Assembly: GCA_935421135.1 (NCBI GenBank)
Contig: OW285188.1
Coordinates: forward strand, 25,769,233 to 25,833,232
Source: Bugulina stolonifera
Taxonomy: Eukaryota; Bryozoa; Gymnolaemata; Cheilostomatida; Bugulidae
Length of the DNA stretch: 64,000 bases
Direction: 5' to 3'
Shown: in pieces, positions 1 to 11,700 of the stretch
Layout of the letters: the number at the start of each line of letters is the position of its first letter
Position numbering within the stretch: the first letter of the stretch is position 1
The notes under the pieces: model-generated
Database searches by the model: none
What the model saw: the letters and a program-made list of their open reading frames with translations, nothing else
What the model was told of the DNA's origin: nothing
Program-made: the position numbers and the translations under genes

Positions 1-2173
1 ATCTTCAAAGCTTGTCTAGCCCACACATCGCTGATTGGATTGCTTCCCTGTGAATAGTAAAGTGACGCAGCTGGGTCAATAACCATATAAAGTGAGTTGG
101 TACAAAACAGTATAATATAAATAGTTGAGTAAACCCAAAGAGAGGCCCAAAATTTAGCTTGATATCCTTGAATTTATGGCCAACACTTGCAGGTGTATAC
201 TAATATCTGTTTTGGCATACTTCAGCTTTCTATAATCCGACTCCTCTCACAGGCTTCATGATATCACGATGTAATAGTAATACAATAATGTGAATAATAT
301 GAGAAGGTGTTACCTGATAAGCAGGCCTGTTGTTGGGGTTAGTGGGTCTAGGGGATCGCTGGTTGTACGGTATTGCTGTGTAGGACTCCAGAGCATGACA
401 GAACACATCAAATGCACTGAAAGCAGCGACGCGGTTGGGCATGGTCATGACATTCAACGGATCAACTATTCCCAGCAGTGGTCGTAGTGCTCTGTTACCG
501 ATACCTTCAACAATGTAACCTCTTAACTAATTGTTTCTATTATTTTAGTAGTCCACACTAGTCACTGTGCCCCTACATAGTATTAGTAAATCAACGGTGG
601 GGCCCAAAATGCACACATTAAAGGTATAGTAACCACTGCTGTTGACACTAACAACATGCTAGCAATGATGCACCCAATTAGTATGATAGTGAATGTTTTA
701 CTGATCAGATCATCTCTTGTATATCTAGTAGGTACCTGTTTTAGCTCGCAAATCCTTGAGGTCAAATATGGCCACACCAGTTGTTTCACTGCCTGTTCCA
801 GCGGTAGTGGGAATTGCTACCAGCGGTTTTACCGTACATTTTACTGGAAGACCCTTTCCAATGGGAGCATTGACATAGTCCATAAAGTCAGCATCCGGAT
901 CACTGGAGTACAGATTAGCAACCTTGCATGTGTCCATCACTGAACCACCTCCTACAATAGTAACAATACAATAACATCAACAGATACTACCAGAGAATTG
1001 ACGATGACAATAGAATAATGATTGAGGAACATCACTAATATTTCATTACCAGTGGTTAGAAAACGGAGTGAACCAAAGCAACAAATATACAGTTGAGGGT
1101 AACCGATCAAGTTGTGTTTATTCCAACATAATACATGTATATTACAATCAGTTCTTACCAACTGCAAGGAATGAATCATAGCCCCCACTTCTTGCCCAGC
1201 TGATTGCCTTCTTAAAGCTCACATCTGTTGGTTCAATTGTGACATCATCAAATAGGTCAAACCTAACTTTATTTCTGGTGAGCGAGTCGACCACAGTCTT
1301 CATGATGGGTAGCTTACTGATGTTCTTATCCGTAACCAGACCTACTTTCTTTGCATTCAAATTTGCAAAATCCTGGCCGACTTCCTAAAATGTAGTCATA
1401 AACTATATCACATGATTCCCGAGATACAGTGGAACTTGCTTAATTCAACCTCGGATAATTCAAAAACTTGGTTAGTTCAAACTATTAGCCTTGGTCCCTG
1501 CTGAGCACTATATAAATGGCTTCAAATAGTTCAAACTTACCACCTGTAATTCAAAGTTCATGCGGTTTAGGCTCACACTATAATCAATGATAATACTATC
1601 ACAGCCAGCATTAGTCACCTAATAATCGTTGCTAGTAGTTAATAGTTTTTAGTAGTTACTACTGCAATATGTTTCTGCTCAAACTAGGCTGGGAAAACCT
1701 ACTAATTGCTTTACTGTTCCTTAGCTAAATGCATTTTTATACTATTGTCCTGTACATGTGATGCATGTCATTATATAAAATGAAGGGATCACATAATTCA
1801 AACTCGGCCTAATTCAAACCAATGATGATGGAGTTTAAATTAAGCAAGTTCCACTGCATAATTATTCCTCATGTACATAATAAAGCAGTAAAGTGGAAAA
1901 AGGTCTCTGGAAAAGGCTACCAGCTTGTGAGAAAATTTCAGACTGACATTGAACCTGCACATGAGTAATACAGTATAATACCTGGGTGACCCCTTCTCCA
2001 AATCGAATGTTAGAGCAGGCCATCTCAAAAGCATAGTCGGTATTTTGTGTGTCAGCAGCGTGACGGACTGCAGGAAGCCGTGTGTGGTGCAAGCCTCCAC
2101 CATGGGCTGGACAACGGCATGACGCTCCAGCGGTTGCACGCAGAAGGTTTAAGGCTCTTGCTTTTGATGCCAT
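1..2173 (-). CDS. ADHFE1: Hydroxyacid-oxoacid transhydrogenase (iron-type alcohol dehydrogenase family), 5' part only
   Basis: Five exons seen on the minus strand: 2173-1982, 1384-1159, 951-736, 504-314 and 47-1, the last running off the window. Each junction has GT..AG and the phases join (290 codons plus 2 nt), so about 60% of a ~465-aa family member is present. Visible signatures are the [12 protein letters not shown] start (here [16 protein letters not shown]), the nucleotide-binding GGGS..D turn across the exon 2/3 junction, [16 protein letters not shown], and the metal-site [11 protein letters not shown]. By family, the mitochondrial enzyme couples 4-hydroxybutyrate oxidation to 2-oxoglutarate reduction. 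The ATG at 2173 follows a pyrimidine-rich AG acceptor (2177-2178), so a 5'UTR exon probably lies upstream. The N-terminus is short, basic and Ala/Cys-rich, fitting a mitochondrial presequence. Intron 1 holds a MITE. Confidence 0.93.
1427..1858. mobile_element. Non-autonomous DNA transposon (MITE), copy 1
   Basis: About 430 bp bounded by inverted termini: CAGTGGAACTTGCTTAATTC at the left and its near-complement ending CCACTG at the right. TA abuts the left end and lies 2 bp beyond the right end. A second copy of the same unit is at 42367-42848. There is no coding capacity. Terminal sequence and TA flanks suggest a Tc1/mariner-pogo type element; the superfamily is inference. It sits in intron 1 of ADHFE1. 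Confidence 0.8.
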
Positions 2174-2176
2174 ATT

Positions 2177-3926
2177 CTGGAAGAGAAAGTAAGTCATATA
2201 ACCTTCAGAGATAAGTAATATTACAAAATCATTAACCACTGACACAACACTAGACATCGGCAATCCTCACAATACACAATTACAGCAGTTCACATGCTAC
2301 CAGTTCTTAATGCATTACGACAAATGGTAAATATTCCAAAATGTCTATTTCAGGACACCGTTTTAATGGGCCGGAAGCCGGAACGTACAAGACTTTCACA
2401 GCATTAATAAATGCACTAAAAACTTATTATTCTATTTGATAAACTACATCATACCACTATGGAACAATAACAATAACTAACAGCCTTATTAATAACGATT
2501 CAGTAAAGCAATGCTTCACTTCACGCTGAGCTACTGTTGAACCGAATCAAGCGCTACACATATTGTCTAAAGTACGAAATACTAAATAGGCCATAGTCGT
2601 TTATCATGCCTATTCTACACGCCACTTACATTTGTAAAGTTTGTTTGCAGTAATACCCCAAGGCTAAGGTAGTTTCTCTCAACAACATCATGCTCAAGTG
2701 CAGAAGGGTGCAGAGGCTTACTTTTGAAAATAAATATAATTATATTATATATTAATATTGTCAATTATTATTATTAATTATAATTATAATGGGGGTTTTA
2801 GTCACAATTAGTAGGTTGGTATTTTCATTTTATATATATTACAATTATTATTATGCAAATATAAAATAATATAATATCAATATCAATATGAATATGAGAT
2901 ATTTTTTACTGTAGGCTACTCCTCTGTATGAACAATGAAATTTAACACTTCAGATAATAAAGTGTCTCTTATATTATAGCCATAATGTTCGCTTCAAACT
3001 TAATTTAAGAACCACAACAATTTATCAAAAAATGAGACGTAAATGAGAAAATAACATCATCCAAAATGCTTATAAATTTATGACGATTGATAACAAAATG
3101 AAAATGCAGAGTGGTACCACTTTGCCCAGGTCAGGTTAAAATGGGCGTGGTCTTTTTAAAAGCCTTAGATCATAGGACTTAAGAAGCGCCGCTCCCTTCT
3201 TGATTGGCACTTCAACCAAATTCAGACGTTAAATATTCAGAATTGTAACCCAACGACTATAAAATAACTGCTAAATGCAACCCTGACATGAGCTCTAATC
3301 CACATCCTCCTAGGCAGAAATAAGCGGCGGATTTGATATCGCTTCGCAATAATCTTGATTAACCTTCCTTTGAATTAAGGCTCTGATTTCTACCAAACGA
3401 AACGAAACTGTCAAGAAGAAGAGAGGTGGAGACAGCATAATTTTTGTTTTCATTTACATTTATTGCGGTTTTCTGAAAGTTTACAGATAGCATTTTGTTA
3501 AAAGTAACTTGTTGACCACACATAAATGTATATTATATATACAACTTATAGGAGGGAGTAAATAAATAAACGAAAAAAAGAACACTGGTGATTTTGGCTG
3601 CAATAGATAATTATTATTTTTATATAGAATTATTATATTACGAATATCAACATCAAAATATGAATATATATTATTAATTATATTATTTATTCATATTCAT
3701 AATGCAAGCAAAATCACTGTGTACTATAATGGCTTTCTACCTTTCCTGATTTACAAATCAAGTTTTGGTCCTCACCCAAGTTGTGCCCTTGCCCCTCCCC
3801 CTTGCGTAGTTAATAATTAAATTTAATGATAATAATAATTACAATTTAATTATGATAGTTTTGTGGTGTGAATTTGCATGCTCTCTGTATATACAGTGTT
3901 ATTATCGGTTGACTTTCTGTTCAGTT
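2177..3926. promoter_or_regulatory. Divergent intergenic region between ADHFE1 and sideroflexin A; probable shared promoter
   Basis: About 1.75 kb separates the two start codons, which face away from each other. Within it are a GGGCGTGG GC-box-like site near 3142, a GC-rich patch at 3184-3196, and an inverted CCAAT box (TTGATTGGCAC) near 3199, all unlike the surrounding AT-rich DNA (2720-2900 and 3500-3850 are almost pure A/T). Both genes also show an AG acceptor just before their ATG, so transcription probably starts well inside this region. No coding ORF was supported here. Promoter function is inference. Confidence 0.45.
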
Positions 3927-6218
3927 ATGCCGTCAGCCTACGAGAGATTGCAGATAGACATTACTAAGCCCAAATATGATCAGAATACATATTGGGGAAG
4001 AGCGAGACATTTTTCAATTCTCACAAACCCATTGAATCTCCTGGCTAGCTCTAAGCAATTAGAAGACTCAAAGCAGATTGTTACTGACTACCGGTAAGGA
4101 GTTTAGATTTGGTTAAGGTTCTCACTTTTCATCTAATCTTATGTTTTAATATAATCCGCTTGTTGCAATGTAGGCCTGTTTTGCATTATTCTTAGATAGC
4201 CTACACTGTTTGAATCAAAATGAGTGTTTTATTTATTTTTGTGTGATTTTATCTTGCTTTTTGCCTGAATGTTATTTGTTATTTTATATTGCCTTTTGGC
4301 TGAATGTTTAATTGTTGTTTCTGATATTGTATTGTAAGGTATTAATTGGTTAATTCATACAGGAAAGGAGCAGAGTTACCTGGACTCACAGCAGATCAGT
4401 TATGGAGAGCAAAGCAACTGTTCGATTCTGCCTATCATGACTGTGAACATGGTCCTAAGTTGATGTTTCCTTTTGGGAGAATGTCAGCCATGGTGTGTGT
4501 GTATTCCATGTAATATTAATATGAATTACATGTTTCATCAAGAGTACCATCGCCCCATGAGTTCAATAGCAATGTTTCAATATTGTTTTAGGTACCTTGC
4601 AACATGGTCATAACGGGTTGCATGCTGACGTTCTACAAAACCACGCCGGCAGTAGTATTTTGGCAATGGATTAATCAGTCCTTCAACGCTGCAGGTACAG
4701 AATATATACATATACAAGCTTATATTATATTATACTACAGTGCATTAATGGGTTACGTATAACCAATGTCGTCCTGTTGTAGCCTCCATGTATACGTACA
4801 GTATAAGTATCATAACCATTTGGTGTATTTTAGTGAATTATACGCAGAAAGCTGGAGGTGTAAAGGGTGGTGTTGATGAGAGTGGAGCGAGTAAGTTAGC
4901 CCTCTCGTACTGTGCTGCTACTTCGGGGGCTGTGGCTACTGCTATATTTCTTAATAAAGTGATGACTCCGAGGTTTCCACCAATGATAGGCAGGTAAAGT
5001 CATTCAGTGATCAATACATTGTTATGCCACTGGCATGTGCTTTGAGATTGCACAGCGGTAGACATATGTTATGTTTTATTAAGAGTGTAGCAAGAATTTG
5101 TATTTGTATCATTGAAATCATTTCAATTTATTTACTATTAATGTTATTTTGGCAATTGTTCATTATACAACAATAACATAATTTAGAAATATTTATCTCA
5201 AGGTTTGTTCCACTGGCTGCTGTGGCTGCCGCTAATGCCATAAATCTTCCTCTAATGAATGTTGACGGCATTAAGGATGGTATTCCAGTTCTAACAGAGG
5301 GTGGGGAGCCCCTCGGTACCTCTCCTAAAGCAGCGCGCAGTGGCATCACTCAGGTGTTATTTCTATACAATATAATTATAAGTGTGTAAGAGAGAACTAT
5401 AATACAACCTTATATGTCTAGGAGAAATTGACATAATAAATTGAACATTTTAAAATTCTTAGTTTATCTAAAATGTTTTAGTGCCAATGAAAGAGAGAAG
5501 TTGCGTTACGGCCCATGCTGTATTTGTTTCATAAGTATTATTGATACATTTCACACTGATGAGGTGTACTTAAATGTACCTGCATGCACATTTGTACAAT
5601 GTATATACACTGTAGATGTAGGCTATCCATTTATTTGTAAGATGTCGAATGTTATCACTGAAATCAAGAATATGTTTTAGGTTCTTGTGAGTAGAATCGT
5701 CATGGCGATGAGTGCCATGTTTCTCCCTCCAATAGTTATGGCAAGACTAGAGCGAAGACCTTTCCTCACTAAGTAAGTAGATTACCTGTGCATAGTATTG
5801 GTATAATGAGCTCACTGTATCATCTTATGCATACACTGTACTAGGAGCACACCTTGGCAATACTACATATTTACAGCAAAACATGTCATAAAAGGTGTGA
5901 AATATGCTGAACCAGATTTCTCAAGCTGCCAAAGACATGTAGCCATATATCAATGGTATACTATTATGGGTATGTTGCTTAGTTAGTGTACAGGTTGTAT
6001 TTGTACATGTATGATAATTGTTCAGGTACCCAAAGATGAATGCTCCAGTGCAGGTGCTACTAGTTGGAGCCTCCCTAATATTTGCAACACCGATGGGTTG
6101 TGCTCTCTTCCCCCAAATGAGCTCTATGAAAACAACGCATTTGGAACCTGAACTAAAGGACAGAATCATGTCACGCCCTGATCCTCCGGAATTTGTCTAC
6201 TTTAACAAGGGACTATAA
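3927..6218 (+). CDS. Sideroflexin A (mitochondrial amino-acid carrier family), copy with altered HPDT motif
   Basis: Seven exons: 3927-4093, 4363-4492, 4592-4694, 4834-4993, 5203-5353, 5681-5772, 6026-6218; 996 nt, 331 aa, phases consistent. Family marks are the DIxKPxYDQxTYxGRxxHF start, [11 protein letters not shown] (residues 122-132), [26 protein letters not shown] and [11 protein letters not shown]. Sideroflexins are multi-pass inner mitochondrial membrane proteins; SFXN1/3 import serine for one-carbon metabolism. Residues 81-85 read HDCEH where the family, and the neighbouring paralogue, have HPDTG: a departure at the signature motif. The exon 2 donor is a weak GTGTGT. Intron positions match sideroflexin B exactly, so the pair arose by tandem duplication. 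A TTCAG acceptor 2 nt before the ATG suggests a 5'UTR intron. Which vertebrate SFXN it corresponds to cannot be settled here. Confidence 0.93.
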
Positions 6219-8719
6219 GAGCTATCCTTGTTTCATAGTATTCCCATAAACATAACTACTTCTAGAGCAATTGTTTCTATTACATGTCATACATTTATTT
6301 TGGTTTTGCTGCGTCTAATATCATTCTATAGTATATCCGTAAGGTCTTTAATCCACATTTGACGTAGTTGGCACAATAATTCTTTTCAAGGTTCTATGAA
6401 ATTATCAAATTGTGTTTTTTTCGAAGAGTATAAGATGTTTCATCAACATATTAACTAATTTTTAGTTCATGCAACAGTTTTTTTCTTGAAATTATCCAAC
6501 TCCATCCTGCGTAATTTGAATCTCATCAAAATGCTGTTCTATGCTTTGATTTGTACATGATACGGCAAGCAGCCTATATTTTGGGCATGGCCAGGGGTGT
6601 TTCCCTTCTAATTAAAAAAGAACACCCTAGCAAAAATCCTGGCTATCTCATGTCCTATATTTGCATATTATATTTGTAATATACAATGTTATAATACTTT
6701 GGTAATTAATTATTCTCCTATTTTTTAGGATGTTCATTGCTCAATTTTACATTGTTGTGCAGATTTTATGTTCAGCTGTATGTGGAATGTCATGTGTCAG
6801 AGTTATGCTTTAGTTTGTTTTGTTTCCAGATGGTTTCAAATAGATGATGAATCTCAGTGTATGAAATAACTTCCTTCATATTTGACAGCTGTCACTGCAT
6901 TTTGTTATTTTTCTTATACATATTGTTTGCAATACAGTACAAACTATGCAAGCCATGGTTGTTAACATAACATAGATGTGTACTGCAGTACAAAGTACAA
7001 GCAAAACAAACTTGAGCAAGGCCCAAGAAAGAAGCTGCAAATAACTTGTGCTTTAATTCACTGAGTTTCAGCTATGGAGTTGTCTCCATAGAGAAGATAA
7101 CTCGATGGTCCCTTTTTAGAACAACATTCGCTATTTTTGGTAGAAATATCAGAGTTATCTTCTTCTAAAAGACAGCGCTGTAGTTGAAATTCACCACAGA
7201 GTTGTCTTCTCCCTGGGAACTTTGCCTTGTCCAATGATGTGAATATAAGCATTAACCTTAACCTCTGCAGCGTCTTTTTTCGTGAACATCAGTAACATCG
7301 GGGGCGAATGCTGCACCCACAATATTACTAACTATTAAAATTCTCATACTATTCTGCAAGAAATTAAATTCAATATCTGCTTGGCCATCTGTATGAGTAC
7401 CGCACGAGTATTATTTGTTAGTAATGTTCTTTCCTATCAATATGTTGTGTGTTTATGTGTGTAACTGCAAAAGCGGTAGTAATACTTATAAGCCATTAAT
7501 ATTAGCTTAAACTAGTGCTTATATTTATTTCATTAATTGTTAATTTTCTATTAATTATCACTTAATTAATGGTAAATCACTAAATAAATTCAAGTCTGGT
7601 CTCTATGTCTGCCTCACTTAGAATAGGCAGCTGCTGCCTGGGACCTCGCTGCAAAACAGACATTGAATAATTGGAAAAATTTCAAGACCAGACCGCAAAA
7701 TTTATTATGAATGTGAAGGGCAGACAGCTGATGAACGATGTAAAACAACTAAAACAGAAGCTTGGACTTCTACCTCTACAAGAGAGACGCAAGAACTGAA
7801 GGGTGAACCTGCTGATGAACGTCCTATCACATAAAGACTCTACCCAGCACTGACCACCTCCTATGATGAACTTTTCCAGCAACAGAACATTGCAATTGCA
7901 ACGACAGTAAGATACTGAGGGGAGCCCGGACCAGAGGCATACCAAGATCCATCAGAACCAACTACAACCAATACCGTAACAGCTTTCTACCAAGAACATT
8001 TTGAGATCTAAAGATAGATCAACCCTGCTGATACTTTAAGCAATCCCCAAGTGACAGGTAGCACTGACCTGTGCAGCACACCTTTTAACAAATCCTGAAC
8101 TGATAAATGACATGCTGTCACAACTCACCTTGCCCACTGTCCCATATGAGGCACGCCCCTCTCACTCCCTAGTTGGTCTAGCCTGACGATGAACTCAATG
8201 TAAGTCCATGTAGTAACTGTAATAGACTAATACCAACAATGGCAATGAAAATATGGTTGAACTTTTTATGCGTCTTTTTTCATTAGTGTTGCGTCCGCCC
8301 GGTAGCGACGGCATAGCCATCAAAATGTCCCAGTTGGTGCAGTTCCAACTAGGTAGACGAATTACGTTCTGTAACGTTGAGTAGTGAAACACTGTATACA
8401 ATATTAGTATTATGAAACATTGCCTGGTGTAGCTTGTTTAAAGTGTAGGCTACATTTCAGTCTGGTTAATGGGATGGGGAAATATTGAAATTTTCCCCCA
8501 TTCCATGTGGATCTCAAAGAAATGACAATGCAATATTCGAGGATATAGGCTTACCCCACCGCTAGAACTCTGTATCAAACCTCTGACAAAACTAAACTTC
8601 TTAACTTCTATGGCCTGCTATTTCTATTTGCATATTTTTATATTGTGTCTGTTACCCAGCCTATTATTATGCTCTATAGAGAGCCTATGTACAATGTAAT
8701 GTGTTTTCTGTGTAGTAGG
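6219..8719. other. Intergenic region between the sideroflexin copies
   Basis: AT-rich DNA without a supported gene. It contains a perfect 7-bp-arm hairpin at 7072-7091 (arms CTATGGA and TCCATAG, loop GTTGTC) and a decayed LINE 3' fragment at about 7690-8062. ORFs here are short and lack splice support. Confidence 0.7.
7690..8062 (+). pseudogene. Decayed non-LTR retrotransposon: C-terminal end of reverse-transcriptase ORF
   Basis: Reading across several frameshifts and stops gives LINE ORF2 tail-like pieces: LKQKLGLLPLQERR, then RVNLLMNVLSHK, then IRTNYNQYRNSFLPRTF followed by a stop and DLK. The combination of an LxxLPLxERR-type segment and YRNSFLPRTIRDW-like ending is characteristic of CR1/L2-type elements and their relatives. 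At least three frame shifts are needed, so it is dead. Exact clade and 5' limit are not visible. Confidence 0.6.
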
Positions 8720-11700
8720 ATGTCTTCGGCAAGTGAGCGGTTGGGTATAGACATAGAGAAGCCCCGGTATGACCAAAGTACTTACAACGGAAGAGCCAAA
8801 CATTTCTTTATTGTCACCAATCCTCTGAACCTGCTCTCTACCAGTAAACAGTTGGAGGAGTCTAAACGAATCGTCAATGAGTATAGGTGATTAACGTGTT
8901 ACAAAAGTGAACATTCAATTTTATAAGCTATCATTAAAACATAATATATGCATTTATTTACCGTGTGCTATAATGAGGCTGATTCCTTCTGAGCAGACAT
9001 ATTGTTGAGAACTGCAGCTGGTGTGATTCCCACTGTATCACTGAAACCTGTTTACCTTTTGGTCAGGTGCCAATTTAGACATTTCGATAGGCCTCGGGAA
9101 TCAGGGTAGTTATCAGGAATAAGTTCATAACTGTCCTCGGGCCTATCTATGTTATTTTGCAATGAATAACTGATGTAGGTGTAACATGGTGGAAGCTATG
9201 TAAAGCACTGATTGCATATGCTGATGATTCTGATTTCAGAAATGGGGGGAAGTTACCAGGAATTACCGGAGATCAGATCTGGAGGGCTAAGCAACTGTAC
9301 GACTCCACATATCACCCTGATACAGGGGAGAAAATGTTCATACTTGGGAGAATGTCAGCCCAGGTAAGTTTAGTACCGTATATACCCATCATATGTACAG
9401 TACTGCATATACCCATCAATGTACAGTACTGTATATACCCATCATATATTATACAGTACTGTATATACCCGTCATATGTACAGTAGATCATATAACTGCA
9501 TTGCCTTACCCGTATATAGTTGCTGTTGTTTACACTGGTAGGTACCTTGCAATATGGTCATCACTGGTTGTATGCTGACATTCTTCAGGACAACTCCCGC
9601 TGTCGTCTTCTGGCAATGGATTAACCAGTCTTTCAATGCTCTTGGTGAGTAATTATCTAGCAATATTATATTATCTATTTTCTAATACGACAGACCAGCT
9701 CCTGTCATACTGATGGTCTGTATTTCAGCTGTTGCTCCCACAACCACTACCACCATTACCACTACCACCAATACCATTACTACTACTACATATGGCTATG
9801 CTTACACAGCTGAGAGTAGTTATATACTAGGCCTAGTATTCAAATTAAGACTTTGTTGCCTGTAATAATAAAGGAGCATGACACTAAAACATGCATTTGC
9901 AATATTGCACATTTTCTCTATAGCTTGATCACATACTATTAGCAATTTATTCCTTTCTGGCTACTGGTTCTGCAGCTGTGAGCCATTATTCTGTCAAGTA
10001 GCAACATGTATGCCTCAATAGCTACTAACAGTAGTACTGAAGGTTTTGTCATCTCTGACCTTTCCTACAGCTCTATGGGATCAACTGTTAGTGGAGAATA
10101 GAAGGGTCTACAGTATATTATGTGCAGTATGCAGTATATGCAGTAGCTGTTACTGTGCAGTATACAGTATATGCAGTAGCTGTTACTGTGCAGTATACAG
10201 TATGTGCAGTAGCTGTTACTGTGCAGTATACAGTATGTGCAGTAGCTGTTACTGTGCAGTATACAGTATGTGCAGTAGCTGTTACTGTGCAGTATACAGT
10301 ATGTGCAGTAGGTAGTAGCATTGCTAGTCAGCATGCAGAAAATACTGTTAATATTCTTTATAACACAGTATATTATGGTATAACAAATATAATAAGCAAT
10401 GGGTTTGAACACTTGAATAGCATACCTTGGAATAATTAAATAATGAAGCTTTAATTCACTGAAACCACCATGTGTGTGAAATACCTGCTGACTGCATATT
10501 GCGCAGTGCTTTACATTCTGGGTGCATGTTAGTAAGCCATTCTTACTGGTATTAGTGTTACGCTTCAGTCCAGATAGAAATGTATAATCAGGTTGGCCGT
10601 ACTTTTTATGAGATATTTTCTTAATTGCAAGGAGTTTTTCCCCCAACCCATATAATAGCAAGGTGGCCATAGAGGAGTGCCTCTTGTGCAGCTATTTCAG
10701 TGTACATCTACTGCTCCCCGGTGAAGCTTCCTTTTGAAGAACGCTGAGTATGTGTAGTGGTAATATATTCTGACCACTGTGCTTGACGATTAGATGCCGT
10801 AGAGGCCTCGGGTTCAAACCCCAGTCAGGAATGGATTATTTTAACAGATATGGAACCAAGGCCCTGACTGCTCCGAAACAATTGCAACAAAAAATATAAT
10901 TGTAATCACATGTATAGCAACTCTGAGCTGTAAGCTGCTCTCTCTCTCTGCCCATTGGTTGGTAAAGGAAACCCAAACTTGTTCCAAGTCAGCTTGCCTT
11001 TTGAATTACAGGATAAGCATTACTTACACTATCCATACATTATTTATACATGTTACATGTACACAGACCTGCATACCATTATTTATACATGTTACATGTA
11101 CACAGACCTGCATACCATTAGTTATACATGTTACATGTACACATGCCTGCATACCATTAGTTATACATGTTACATGTACACAGGCCTGCATACCATTATT
11201 TATACATGTTACATGTACACATGCCTGCATACCATTATTTATACATGTTACATGTACACAGACCTGCATACCATTATTTATACATGTTACATGTACACAG
11301 ACCTGCATACCATTAGTTATACATGTTACATGTACACATGCCTGCATACCATTAGTTATACATGTTACATGTATACAGGCCTGCATACCATTATTTATAC
11401 ATGTTACATGTATACATGCCTGCATACCATTAGTTATACATGTTACATGTACACAGACCTGCATACCATTAGTTATACATGTTACATGTACACAGACCTG
11501 CATACCATTAGTTATACATGTTACATGTACACAGGCCTGCATACCATTAGTTATACATGTTACATGTACACAGACCTGCATACCATTAGTTATACATGTT
11601 ACATGTACACAGACCTGCATACCATTAGTTATACATGTTACATGTACACATCCCTGCATACCATTAGTTATACATGTTACATGTACACAGACCTGCATAC

